Below are positions 1 to 9,237 of a DNA stretch of 64,000 nucleotides, one piece after another. The first letter of the stretch is position 1; every line of letters begins with the position of its first letter. The stretch is from Phycisphaerales bacterium. Its GTDB lineage: Bacteria; Planctomycetota; Phycisphaerae; Phycisphaerales; UBA1924. The notes below the pieces were generated by a model. That model ran no database searches, was not told the DNA's origin, and worked only from the letters and a program-made list of their open reading frames with translations. The DNA is taken from NCBI GenBank assembly GCA_016699835.1, contig CP064987.1, positions 1,860,001-1,924,000 on the forward strand. The letters are read 5' to 3'. Position numbers and translations under genes: made by a program.

Positions 1-738
1 GGCCTCCCTCTTCGCGTCGAGGATGAGGACGTTGATCGTCAACGCCGCGGCGATGAGCGACCCGAAGAAGACGACGTGTCGGAGGTCGATCACGCCCTTC
101 TTGATCGCGTCGAAGTTGCTCATGAAACTCAGGGAACTGATGGTGTCGAGCACGGCCGGGGGTGCCCACCCCTGGAAGAACCCCAGGACCGTGGGCATCC
201 CCGCGAGGATGAACCCCAGGCAGATCACGGCGCTCATCACGAACGCGATCACCTGGTTCTTGGTCGCGGCGGAGCAGCACGCGGCGATCGCGAGGAAGGC
301 CCCGGCCATCAGGAAACTCCCGATGTACCCCGCGGCGATCGCGCCGTTGTCCGGCGCGCCGAGGTAGTTCACCGTGATCCAGTAGGGGAACGTCAGCAGG
401 AGCGCGACACCCGTGAACGACCACGCGGCGAGGTACTTCCCCAGCACCGCGCCCAGGCGCGACACGGGGAGCGTCATCAGCAGTTCGAGCGTTCCCTGGC
501 GGCGCTCCTCGGCCCAGAGGCGCATCCCCAGCGCGGGGATCAGGAAGAGATACAGCCATTCATGCCAGAGGAAGAACGACTGCAGGTCGGCCTGACGCCG
601 CTCGAAGAGCATCCCCAGGCGATCGGAGAAGGTGAAGACGCCCGCGAGCAGCAGGAAGACGATGATGAACACGTACGCGACGGGCGTGGCGAAGTAGCCC
701 GCGAGTTCTCGCTTGTAGACGGCGAGCCAGTTGGTCAT
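1..738 (-). CDS. ABC-2 type transporter permease (GldF-like), partial
   Basis: Inner-membrane permease of an ABC exporter, cut off by the left window edge so that its C-terminus is missing. The visible 246 residues begin MTNWLAVYKRELAGYF and carry several hydrophobic segments: about residues 17-33, a loop with WAEERRQGTLELLMTLP, then three or more further helices. The ERRQGTLELLMTLPVS stretch is the hallmark of ABC-2 permeases of the GldF/NosY type. Its ATG overlaps the stop of the upstream ATPase gene by 4 bp (ATGA), so the two are translationally coupled and form one transporter. The substrate cannot be read from the sequence. GldA/GldF partners are known from gliding motility, but many bacteria without gliding carry the family. 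Confidence 0.85.
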   Translation of the reverse strand, partial: MTNWLAVYKRELAGYFATPVAYVFIIVFLLLAGVFTFSDRLGMLFERRQADLQSFFLWHEWLYLFLIPALGMRLWAEERRQGTLELLMTLPVSRLGAVLGKYLAAWSFTGVALLLTFPYWITVNYLGAPDNGAIAAGYIGSFLMAGAFLAIAACCSAATKNQVIAFVMSAVICLGFILAGMPTVLGFFQGWAPPAVLDTISSLSFMSNFDAIKKGVIDLRHVVFFGSLIAAALTINVLILDAKREA

Positions 739-1748
739 GCCGCGTCCTCCTCGTTGGCGTTTGCGGTGGCCGCGATCGAGGCCCCCATCGTCAGGTCGCG
801 GAAGACGCCGTCGAGGCTTCCTGCATCGACGCGCATCTGATCGACCTGCCAGCCTTTGCTTCGGACGAGTTCGCCGACCTCATGGGCGATGACCCGGCCG
901 CGGGTGGGGATGGCGGTGACCTCGACGCCGGTCGTGCCGGAGCGCTCGACCGCGCGCACGCCGGGGACTCGCTTGAGTTCGGCCATCGCCGCGTCGAGCG
1001 AGACGCCCGAGAGCGTGAGGGTGACAGCGTTGTAGTACCTGCTTCTGGCGGCGAGTTCGGCGGGGGTGCAGTCGGCGGCGACTTTGCCCTTGGCGATCAG
1101 GACGACGCGGGTGCAGACGGCCTGGACCTCTTCGAGGATGTGGGTGCTCAGGATGATCGCCTTGCCCTTCTCCTCGCCGCCGCGATTGGCCATGGCGCGG
1201 ATGAGGTTGCGAACGTCGTGCTTCTGGTTGGGGTCGAGCCCGTCGGTCGGCTCGTCCATGATGAGGACCTCGGGGTCGTGGAGGATCGCCTGGGCGAGGC
1301 CCACGCGGCGCTTGAAGCCCTTGGAGAGCGTCTCGATCGGCTGGCGGAGGACCGAATCGATCTTGACCGCGTCGATGGCGGCGTCGATGGCGCGGGTCCG
1401 ATCCGAGCCATGCAGTCCGCGCACCTGGGCGATGAAGGAGAGGAATCCCAGCGGCGTCATGTCGGGATAGGCCGGCGCGCCCTCGGGGAGGTAGCCGATG
1501 CGTCGCTTGGCCTCCAAGGGCTGCTCCACGACGTCGTGCCCGCAGACCTTGGCGCTCCCGGAGGTCGGCGCGATGAAGCCGGTGACCATCTTCATCGTGG
1601 TGCTCTTGCCCGCGCCGTTGGGCCCGAGGAAGCCGAGCACCTCGCCCGCACGAACGTTGAAGGTGACGTTGTCCACGGCGAGGATGCCGCCGACGCCGGC
1701 GGGGCCGAACCGTTTGGTCAGCCCACGCAACTCGATCGAACCTGCCAT
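735..1748 (-). CDS. ABC transporter ATP-binding protein (GldA-like)
   Basis: ATPase subunit that powers the adjacent ABC-2 permease. It has Walker A GPNGAGKST (about 42-50), the signature LSKGF (142-146), Walker B VLIMDEPTDGLDP (162-174) and an H-loop histidine in ILSTHIL (about 204). A C-terminal domain of about 110 residues after the nucleotide-binding domain is typical of the GldA/CcmA/NatA type. The start is supported by GGAGG about 10 nt upstream of the ATG. It is first in a two-gene operon with the permease. The family assignment is secure; the exported substrate is unknown. Confidence 0.9.
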   Translation of the reverse strand: MAGSIELRGLTKRFGPAGVGGILAVDNVTFNVRAGEVLGFLGPNGAGKSTTMKMVTGFIAPTSGSAKVCGHDVVEQPLEAKRRIGYLPEGAPAYPDMTPLGFLSFIAQVRGLHGSDRTRAIDAAIDAVKIDSVLRQPIETLSKGFKRRVGLAQAILHDPEVLIMDEPTDGLDPNQKHDVRNLIRAMANRGGEEKGKAIILSTHILEEVQAVCTRVVLIAKGKVAADCTPAELAARSRYYNAVTLTLSGVSLDAAMAELKRVPGVRAVERSGTTGVEVTAIPTRGRVIAHEVGELVRSKGWQVDQMRVDAGSLDGVFRDLTMGASIAATANANEEDAA

Positions 1749-2045
1749 ACTCGATGCGCCTCCAATCGGGACGGGATGGAGGTGGCGTTGCCGTCACCCC
1801 GACCGACACGTCCGAGAACCGCACATTTGCCCAAGGCCTCGACGCGCCGCGCGCGAGGGTGGGGTTTTAGAAGGGATGTTCCATCCGGGCAACTCCGTCA
1901 TGCGAAACCCGAATCCATGGGCGACGACTTCCCGCCGATCTGCCAGCGAATCGGCACTGATTGAGATTGTGTTTGTTCTTTGTTCGCCGCGGAACCTCGC
2001 GGGGTCCTTCTCGTACGGACCTGAGTTCCTATCGAAGGTTTGGCC

Positions 2046-4190
2046 ATGTGTCACGAGATGCTCAGAGCGGGAGTTGTCGCGCTGCTGGTTGGGGGGCAGG
2101 TGGTCCTTGGTGGTGACCTGCGCCTTCAGGCGGGTGATGTGGCGTGGTCGGAGTGTGTCGAACTGGCTGACGCGAAGGCAGCGCCATTGAGCGATCGGCC
2201 TGTGGTCGTGGTGTTTGACGGCCCCGTGTCCCGGGCGGCACGCGAGTCGATCGCGACGCTCGGCGGCACGATCCTGGAGTACATCCCGGATCACGCGCTC
2301 CTGGTTCGTGCAAAGAGCGTGACGGCGAGCGCCCTTCGACGCGTGGTGGGAGTGACTCGGGTCGTCGAGTTCGAACACGCGTGGGCGATCGATCCTCGGC
2401 TCCGCAACGTGCCCGGGCTTGTGTGGACCGATGCCGAGGCGCGCGCGATCGTGGAACGCGGACTGGTGCCGATCGATCTGTGGTTCTTCGCGGGGACATC
2501 ACTGGTGGACGCCCGTGCGTCGGCGCGGAGCATTCCCGGCGTTGAAGAGCGCGAGGCCGAGGACGTTCTTGGGCAGTGGCGCCTCGCGGTGAATGTGCCA
2601 GTGAAGAACGCGGGCGATCTCGCATCACTCGACCACGTGCAATGGGCGGAGCCGTCGGCCCAGATCGTGCCACGGAGTTTGTCGACGGTTCGTTGGACGA
2701 TCGAGTCGATGACGCCGCTCGACATGCCGCTCTACGCGCACGGCCTGCATGGCGAGGGGCAGATCCTCGGCGTGATCGACGGGCCGGTCTCGACGACGAA
2801 CTGCGCCTTCGCGGACGTGAATCCGATCGGGCCCTTGCATCGCAAACTCCTGGCGTACAACGCGACGATCGGCGGCTATGACCCGCACGGGACGCTCGTC
2901 GCGTGCATCGCCGCGGGCGATGCGGGCGCGGACGACAACACGCGGGGCGTGGCATATGGGTCGAGAATCGTCTACTCGATCTGGCCGGCGCTCACGGAGA
3001 GTTCGGTCTTCTCGAAGTTGACGATCGCGCACGCGCAGGGCGCTCGCGTCCACACCAACAGTTGGGGCAACGACTCGACCGGGACCTACACGGGCATGAC
3101 GCGCGCGGTGGACGCGTTCCTCCGCGCCAACGAGGACGACGTCGTGCTCTTTGCGATCTCCAACACGCCGATCCTTGGAAACCCGGAGAACGCCAAGAGC
3201 GCGATCGCGGTGGCGGCGACGCTCAACGGCGAGGACGCGGACTTCCGCTGCATGGGCGCCACCGGGCCGACGACCGACGGGCGCCGAAAGCCCGACATCC
3301 TCGCGCCGGGATGCTCGATCAGCGGCTCGGTGTCGAATGGCGATTGCCTGATCGGCACGCAATCGGGGACGTCGATGGCGACCCCGGCAGTGGCCGGCGC
3401 GATCACCCTGGCGCGCCAGTACTTCATGTCGGGCTTATATCCGAGCGGCGTGGGCACGCCGAGCGATTCTTTCACGCCGAGCGGGGCATTGCTCAAGGCC
3501 GTGGTCGTGAACTCGGCGGTGAATCTGATCTCGCAGCCGGGATATCCGTCTAATGAGGAGGGGTGGGGGCGCGTGGTTGTCGGACGAAGTCTGCCGTTCG
3601 CGGGCGACGGGCGGCGCCTGTGGGTTCGCGATGTGCGCACGAGTTCGCTCCGCGCGTTCGATGATGCCGGGCAACACGAGTATCGCGTGCACTGGTCGCC
3701 GACGACCTCGGAAGAGTCACTCCAGATCACACTGGCATTCACCGACGCGCCCGCGGGCGTGGGAGCGGCGAGCGCGCCCGTGAACAACCTCGATCTCGAG
3801 GTCGTCTCGCCGACAGGCAGCGTGTACCACGGCAATGTCTTCGCGAATGGGGCCTCGGCGACGGGCGGCACCACGGACGCGATCAACTCGGTGGAGCAGG
3901 TGCTGATCTCCTCGCCCGTGCCTGGCGACTGGACGGTGCGTGTCGTGGCGTCGGCGGTGAACGTCGAGCCACAGGGATACGCGCTGGTTGCCACCGGGGC
4001 CGAGGACGCGCTCGCGGACGTGTCTTGTGCTTCTGACACGAATCTCGACGGCGGCGTGACGATCGACGACTTGATCTTGTACCTGTCGTGGTTCGACATC
4101 GGCGCGGTCGAGGCGGACGTCACCCACGACGCGGGTGTGACCATCGACGATCTGCTCGATTATCTCGCGGCGTTCTCGAACGGGTGCTGA
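2046..4190 (+). CDS. Secreted subtilisin-like (S8) serine protease with GC-type dockerin
   Basis: Extracellular or surface endopeptidase. The ATG at 2046 and an inner ATG at 2058 lead into a hydrophobic signal segment; a TTG at 2040 is also in frame. The catalytic triad is visible, numbered from the TTG: Asp in GVIDGPV (about 247), His in DPHGTLVAC (about 283) and Ser in GTSMATPAVAGA (about 445), with SNTPILGNPENA supplying the oxyanion-hole region. A beta-sandwich P-domain-like region follows (about 540-650). The C-terminus is a two-repeat dockerin-like module with TIDDL...YL motifs ending in FSNGC. That ending is shared with four other secreted proteins in this window and is probably a sorting or anchoring tag. 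There is no operon partner. Confidence 0.88.
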   Translation: MCHEMLRAGVVALLVGGQVVLGGDLRLQAGDVAWSECVELADAKAAPLSDRPVVVVFDGPVSRAARESIATLGGTILEYIPDHALLVRAKSVTASALRRVVGVTRVVEFEHAWAIDPRLRNVPGLVWTDAEARAIVERGLVPIDLWFFAGTSLVDARASARSIPGVEEREAEDVLGQWRLAVNVPVKNAGDLASLDHVQWAEPSAQIVPRSLSTVRWTIESMTPLDMPLYAHGLHGEGQILGVIDGPVSTTNCAFADVNPIGPLHRKLLAYNATIGGYDPHGTLVACIAAGDAGADDNTRGVAYGSRIVYSIWPALTESSVFSKLTIAHAQGARVHTNSWGNDSTGTYTGMTRAVDAFLRANEDDVVLFAISNTPILGNPENAKSAIAVAATLNGEDADFRCMGATGPTTDGRRKPDILAPGCSISGSVSNGDCLIGTQSGTSMATPAVAGAITLARQYFMSGLYPSGVGTPSDSFTPSGALLKAVVVNSAVNLISQPGYPSNEEGWGRVVVGRSLPFAGDGRRLWVRDVRTSSLRAFDDAGQHEYRVHWSPTTSEESLQITLAFTDAPAGVGAASAPVNNLDLEVVSPTGSVYHGNVFANGASATGGTTDAINSVEQVLISSPVPGDWTVRVVASAVNVEPQGYALVATGAEDALADVSCASDTNLDGGVTIDDLILYLSWFDIGAVEADVTHDAGVTIDDLLDYLAAFSNGC

Positions 4191-4193
4191 CGA

Positions 4194-4850
4194 TCACTTC
4201 AGATCGCGGCCTTTGACGCCATCGATCGTGAACGAGTACGGCAGTAGGCGTTCGATCGCGGGTAGGCCTTCACGTCGGATGGTTCGGCGTCCCGAGCCAT
4301 CGACGAGCATGGTGCTCGCGGGGACATCGGGCGTGGAGCCGCCGATGGTCTGCCCGTATCTCGCCTTGCGACTGATGTCGCACATCGCGACCTGCTCGAA
4401 GAGGACGACTTTTTGGGATGGATACGCCGTGTCGGCGACGCGGTTGGGCTTGGGTCTGAGGTCGTCGAAGAGCGAGCCCTGAGCGAGGGTGCGCGGGTCG
4501 AGCCAGAGTGAGGCGCTCATCCACAACCAGATGCCCCGCTGGCCTGACCGTTGTGACTTGTCGCGCGGGCATTGAAGACCCGTGGGCCAGTAGCCACCGA
4601 CCCACTCGTTGGGGAAGATGGCGATCCACGTGCCGTTGGCGAGCCCCCATTGGCCGCCGAGTGTGAATCGACCGGTGGGCATGTCGGCGCGCCAGAGCCG
4701 TTCACCGGCATAGGGCCAAGTGTCTTTCCAATCGACGGTGTACGACGCCACGACCTGCGAGGCGCTTCGGGCACGGGCGAGGCACTCACCCGCGACGATT
4801 CGGTGGCCGAGTCCGAGGACTCGCTTGCCCCGGTGCTCAAGGGCTGAGCG
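4194..4850 (-). pseudogene. 5'-truncated type II secretion-like pseudopilin (H-X9-DG family) remnant
   Basis: An open frame without a credible start. The only ATG/GTG/TTG near its beginning is a GTG at 4751, which falls inside the conserved region. The frame opens at 4850, directly after the TGA of the methyltransferase gene and in the same frame. Readable sequence includes LARARSASQVVASYTVDWKD, like the region that normally follows the pseudopilin transmembrane helix. The C-terminal part has STMLVDGSGRRT, like the H-X9-DG end motif. The prepilin cleavage site and hydrophobic helix are absent. I read it as a decayed or truncated pseudopilin. If translated from the GTG at 4751 it would give a 185-residue soluble protein of unknown role. 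Confidence 0.6.
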
Positions 4851-5915
4851 TCAATCGACTTCGGACATCGTCGCCGGAAATGTCTTGGGCACAGGCCGAC
4901 GCGGGGCGTGGATGGCGGTACTCGCGCCGTGCATCACGCCCAGGCGGATGGGACCAACCTTGGTGATCCTGTTGAAAGCAAGCGTGGCGTTCTCGCGGCT
5001 GAACTCCGTGCCGATGAATCGGCGCTTGAGCGCGTGGGCCACGACACCGGTCGTGCCGCTGCCGAGGAACGGATCGAGAACGAGGTCGCCCTTGTTGCTC
5101 GTGGCGAGGATGACGCGCTCGAGATAGACCTCGGGGAGTTGGTTGTCGTGGTAGCCGCGGCGTTCCTTGTTGTTGCCCTGGATGCGCCCCCAATACGGGC
5201 CATACCACACGTCCATGGGCACGCGCTGCCCGGGCGGCATGCCGTCGGCCTTGTTGAGCGTGCGCGGGTCGAAGTACGTCGAGGCGCGATCGCTCGCCTC
5301 GAGCACCTGCTCGGCATTGAAGGTGCGCTTCTGGTTCTTTGACTCGCCCTCGGGCTTGCAGAAGTAGAGCGCGTGGACCTTGCTGTTGATGAATCGCGCG
5401 GTGGTGTTCTGCCCAAAGCGGTAGTGCCAGACGCACCAGTTCTCCATCTCCATCCCGACGCTCTTGAGATGGACGACGATCTCGGCGGCGGTGTCGTCGG
5501 GGATGTTCACCCACATCGCCCCGCCCGGGCGAAGAGCCGTCACGCACAGATCGAGCCATGTCCGCGTGAACGCGAGATATTCCTCGCGTGGCAGGCGATC
5601 GTCCCATTGGTCGTACGCGCGGTTCCAGTTGAAGGGCGGATCGGCGAAGATGAGATCGACGTCGTGATTCCGGACCTCGGGGAGGCTCGCGAGAATCTCG
5701 CGGCAATCGCCGACCCACACACGGCTCGTGCCCTCGTGAAAGTCTGGTTTGCGCGGCTCCTGGGCGCTCGTTTTCTGGCGAGAGGCGGCGCTCGAGGACG
5801 CGCGCGGCGTTGTTTGCTTTGGGGTGGTCTTTTTGCCCATGGTGCTGGTGCGTGCTCTTGCTGAGGCTTGAATCGTGAGGGTAGCGGGCGCGAGGCTCTT
5901 GCGCCAGGGCTTCAT
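4851..5915 (-). CDS. Orphan DNA methyltransferase, beta class (N6-adenine or N4-cytosine)
   Basis: Transfers a methyl group from S-adenosylmethionine to the exocyclic amine of adenine or cytosine in DNA. The catalytic motif IV DPPFNW (about 92-97) precedes the AdoMet-binding motif I DPFLGSGTTG (about 281-290). About 185 residues, including the likely target-recognition region, lie between them. This order defines the beta group to which HinfI and CcrM methylases belong. No restriction gene is adjacent, so it looks like an orphan regulatory or protective methylase. An AAGG lies before the ATG at 5915. An inner ATG at 5840 (MGKKTTPK), which would drop a low-complexity tail, is an alternative start. 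The recognition sequence cannot be read from the protein. Confidence 0.88.
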   Translation of the reverse strand: MKPWRKSLAPATLTIQASARARTSTMGKKTTPKQTTPRASSSAASRQKTSAQEPRKPDFHEGTSRVWVGDCREILASLPEVRNHDVDLIFADPPFNWNRAYDQWDDRLPREEYLAFTRTWLDLCVTALRPGGAMWVNIPDDTAAEIVVHLKSVGMEMENWCVWHYRFGQNTTARFINSKVHALYFCKPEGESKNQKRTFNAEQVLEASDRASTYFDPRTLNKADGMPPGQRVPMDVWYGPYWGRIQGNNKERRGYHDNQLPEVYLERVILATSNKGDLVLDPFLGSGTTGVVAHALKRRFIGTEFSRENATLAFNRITKVGPIRLGVMHGASTAIHAPRRPVPKTFPATMSEVD

Positions 5916-6069
5916 TCATGCCTTGGACCTACGATTCCTTGTCGGATGCTCCGCTTTGGGGACTGGGGCACGACATTAGAGAAATCGGGCACGAGCGCCC
6001 GTCACGCCGATCGGATCGTCCGCTCTGCGTCGGAAACGAACCATCGGCCCCCACTGACGACCCACCTCC

Positions 6070-7638
6070 ATGAACGACCACCCCACCCACGAAGACCCCC
6101 AGATCAACAACTCGAACGAATCGCCAAACGACGAGAGTGTCGAGACCTCCTCGCTCGTCGATGAGCAAAGGGCCCCGGCCGAGGATGATCCCTCGAACGA
6201 GAATGGCCCCGCGAAGGGCGCCCACGAGATCTTCGACTCCTCCATCACCTTCGCCGACCTTGGCCTTCGCTCCAGCGTTCTCAAGGGTGTGGATGAGGCC
6301 GGCTTCGTCCATCCCACGGCCATCCAGGCGAAACTCATCCCCGTCGCCCTCACCGGTCGCGACATCCTCGGCCAAGCCAAGACCGGCACGGGCAAGACCG
6401 CGGCGTTCGGGCTGCCCCTGCTCCACATGTGCTCCAAGGACGTGCCCTTCCAGGCGCTCGTCCTCGCCCCGACGCGCGAACTCGCGATCCAGATCACCGA
6501 CGAGATCGAGCAACTCGGCAAGCACACGCCGATCCGCGCCATGACCGTCTATGGCGGGCAGTCGATCGCGACGCAGACCAAGAGGTTGCAGCAGGGCGCG
6601 CCGATCGTCGTCGGCACGCCGGGACGCGTGATGGACATGGTCCAGCGCGGCGTCCTGCACTTCCGCAACATCCGCTTCGCGATGCTCGACGAGGTCGATC
6701 GCATGCTCGACATCGGCTTCCGCGAGGACATCCGCCGGATCCTCGAGTTGTGCCCCCCGCCCGGCCCGCCGGTGTTGCCCAAGCCCGATGGGACGAGCAG
6801 CGGACGCCAGACGATCTTCGTTTCCGCCACGATCTCGCCCGACATCGAGAAACTCGCCCGGCGGTATATGCACGACCCCGAGAAGATCGTGACGAGCGCC
6901 GGCTCGCTCACGGTCAGCCTCGTGAAGCAGTACTACCTCCCCGTGAATCCGTGGGACAAGAAGAAGTTGCTTGTGCACTTGCTGACGCACGAGGAGCCCG
7001 ACCTGACGATCGTCTTCTGCCGCCTGAAGCGCACCGTCGACGATCTCGCCGCCGTGCTCACCAGGAAGGGGATCGAGGCCCACGCGATCCATGGCGACAT
7101 GTCGCAGAGCAAGCGCAACGCGACGATGAAGGCGCTCCGTGGCGGCAAACTCAGCGTGCTCATCGCGAGCGATCTCGCCAGCCGGGGCATCGACGTCGAG
7201 GGGATCAGCCACGTCATCAACTATGACCTCCCCGAGGATCCGGACCTGTACGTGCACCGCATCGGCCGTACGGCCCGCGCCGGCCGCGGCGGGATCGCGT
7301 GGAGTTTCGTCTCTCCCGCTCAGGGCGAACTCCTCACGAGCATCGAACTGCTCATCAATGCCGAGATCCCGAAACTGGACTACACCGACTTCACGCCCTC
7401 GGAAAAGCCCGCGGACTGGCGCGACCAGGGCCCAAGGCAAGGGGGGCTCGTCCTCGCCGACGCGGGGAGCACGCCGCCGCCGCCCGCGACACCCAAGACC
7501 AACCGCATCGAGGCGTCGAAGCCGAATCTGCCGGTGGCCAAGGACGCGGTGGACCCGACCAAGTTCCCGGGCGGGATCGTGCCGACGAAACTCCCGCCGA
7601 AGCGGATGATGGGACGCCTGAAGGGACGCGGGCGGTAG
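6070..7638 (+). CDS. DEAD-box family ATP-dependent RNA helicase (DEVD variant)
   Basis: Unwinds RNA duplexes using ATP. Motifs in order: Q motif near 60-86, motif I AKTGTGKT (103-110), PTRELAIQ, TPGR, motif II DEVD (207-210), SAT (252-254), a C-terminal RecA domain with HGDMSQ and SDLASRGID, and HRIGRTARAGRGG. Motif II has Val where the family norm is Ala (DEAD); the two catalytic acids are kept. A short basic C-terminal tail ends KRMMGRLKGRGR, usual for RNA-binding extensions. The acidic Asn/Glu/Asp-rich N-terminus (about 50 residues) is probably disordered. It is a single gene with no operon partner apparent. Confidence 0.93.
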   Translation: MNDHPTHEDPQINNSNESPNDESVETSSLVDEQRAPAEDDPSNENGPAKGAHEIFDSSITFADLGLRSSVLKGVDEAGFVHPTAIQAKLIPVALTGRDILGQAKTGTGKTAAFGLPLLHMCSKDVPFQALVLAPTRELAIQITDEIEQLGKHTPIRAMTVYGGQSIATQTKRLQQGAPIVVGTPGRVMDMVQRGVLHFRNIRFAMLDEVDRMLDIGFREDIRRILELCPPPGPPVLPKPDGTSSGRQTIFVSATISPDIEKLARRYMHDPEKIVTSAGSLTVSLVKQYYLPVNPWDKKKLLVHLLTHEEPDLTIVFCRLKRTVDDLAAVLTRKGIEAHAIHGDMSQSKRNATMKALRGGKLSVLIASDLASRGIDVEGISHVINYDLPEDPDLYVHRIGRTARAGRGGIAWSFVSPAQGELLTSIELLINAEIPKLDYTDFTPSEKPADWRDQGPRQGGLVLADAGSTPPPPATPKTNRIEASKPNLPVAKDAVDPTKFPGGIVPTKLPPKRMMGRLKGRGR

Positions 7639-7677
7639 CGGTGCCACGCGTGCCGGACATGCCGGTATGCTTCACCG

Positions 7678-9231
7678 ATGACCTCACCCTACGACACGTA
7701 CACCAGCCCGCTCGCCTCGCGGAACGCGAGTAAGGAGATGCTCCGCCTCTGGTCGCCGCGCCACAAGTTCAACACGTGGCGGCGGATCTGGCTCGCCGTC
7801 GCCGAGGCCCAGCACGAACTGGGCCTACCCGTGACGAAGGAGCAGGTCGAGGAGTTGCGAGCCGTCGTCAATCGCCCCGGCGGGATCACCGACGAGGAGA
7901 TGAAGGCCGCGGAGAAGTATGAGCGGGAGCTGCGGCACGACGTGATGGCCCATGTCCACGCGCTAGGCGACTCGTGCCCCAAGGCCAAAGGGATTATCCA
8001 TCTGGGGATGACGAGCCAGGATGTGGTGTGCAATGCGGAACGCCTGATCCTCGCAGATTCGCTCGGGCTCATATGCACGAAAGCAGGTCGATTGATCTGC
8101 GGTATGGCATCGCAATCAGCGGTGTACCTACGTACTCCCACCTTGGGCTTCACGCACTATCAACCCGCTCAACCGCTGACGGTCGGTCGACGAATTGCTC
8201 AGTGGGCGTACGAATTGAGCTTGTGTTACTCACGGCTAGATTCAGCGTATCGCTATAACTACTCGAAGGGGCTTCGTGGCGCAACGGGAACCCAAGCATC
8301 TTTCCTCGCGCTTGCTGCGGACGTCGCCAGATCGACCCAGCAAGAAGAATCTTCGGTCGTTGCCGGCCTTGAACAGAGGGTGTTTGAGTCGCTTGGTTTC
8401 AGCGGTCACGCTTCTCGATGGAGCTTTGACGGGTGGGACACCGATCGTCAACACGCGCTGACTACCCAAACCTACCCCCGCGTCGTCGACACCTTCATCC
8501 TCGCCGACCTCGCCTCCACAGCCTCTGTCCTCCACAAGATCGCCACCGACATCCGCCTCCTCTGCAACCGCAAGGAACTCGACGAGCCCTTCGAGGACAA
8601 GCAGATCGGCTCGTCCGCGATGCCCTACAAGCGCAACCCGATGCGCTGCGAGCGGATCTGTGGCCTGACACGCTTCGTCATGAACCTCGTCGGCAACGCC
8701 TACGACACCGCCGCCACGCAGTGGCTCGAGCGCACGCTCGACGACTCCTCGAATCGTCGCCTCTCGCTCCCCGAGGCCTTCCTCGCTCTCGACGGCGCCC
8801 TCGACCTCATGCACAATGTCGCGAGCGGCCTCATCGTCCACGAGGCGATGGTCAAGAAGAACCTGATGGCCGAACTCCCCTTCATGGCCACCGAGAACAT
8901 CCTGATGGCCTGCGTGAAACTCGGCGGCGACCGCCAGCACTACCACGAACTCATCCGCGTCCACGCCCAGGCCGCGGGGCTGCGGGTCAAGCAGGAGGGG
9001 AAGGACAACGACCTGCTCGACCGCCTCAATGCCGACAAGAACTTCTGGTCCAAGGCCCGCGGCGGGCCGCTCGTGGCCGAACTTGATTGGGACGGTGTCA
9101 TGGACCCGATGAAGTACGTCGGCCGCAGCGTCGAACAGACCGAGCGATTCTTGAAGGAAGTCGTCGAACCGCTTCGCGAGCAGTACAAGGACGCGCTCGC
9201 GGGGCTGGAGGAGAGTTCGCCGAGGGTGTGA
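7678..9231 (+). CDS. purB: Adenylosuccinate lyase
   Basis: Catalyses two steps of purine synthesis: SAICAR to AICAR plus fumarate, and adenylosuccinate to AMP plus fumarate. The fumarase/aspartase superfamily signature GSSAMPYKRNP is at about residues 311-321. TLGFTHYQPAQP and GTQASFLAL are the other two conserved blocks. The length of 517 residues is normal for the longer PurB type. The reading frame is intact, but codon use changes abruptly: codons about 123-263 (roughly 8045-8465) use many A/T-ending codons such as GCA, CAA, TCA, CTA, TTG and GAA, while both flanks are almost entirely C/G-ending. This suggests the middle third came by recombination from a relative with different base composition. 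Confidence 0.95.
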   Translation: MTSPYDTYTSPLASRNASKEMLRLWSPRHKFNTWRRIWLAVAEAQHELGLPVTKEQVEELRAVVNRPGGITDEEMKAAEKYERELRHDVMAHVHALGDSCPKAKGIIHLGMTSQDVVCNAERLILADSLGLICTKAGRLICGMASQSAVYLRTPTLGFTHYQPAQPLTVGRRIAQWAYELSLCYSRLDSAYRYNYSKGLRGATGTQASFLALAADVARSTQQEESSVVAGLEQRVFESLGFSGHASRWSFDGWDTDRQHALTTQTYPRVVDTFILADLASTASVLHKIATDIRLLCNRKELDEPFEDKQIGSSAMPYKRNPMRCERICGLTRFVMNLVGNAYDTAATQWLERTLDDSSNRRLSLPEAFLALDGALDLMHNVASGLIVHEAMVKKNLMAELPFMATENILMACVKLGGDRQHYHELIRVHAQAAGLRVKQEGKDNDLLDRLNADKNFWSKARGGPLVAELDWDGVMDPMKYVGRSVEQTERFLKEVVEPLREQYKDALAGLEESSPRV

Positions 9232-9237
9232 TGGTCT

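Noticed and set aside
4851..5915. Restriction-modification system
   Set aside because: Only the methyltransferase is present; neighbours are a pseudopilin remnant and an RNA helicase.
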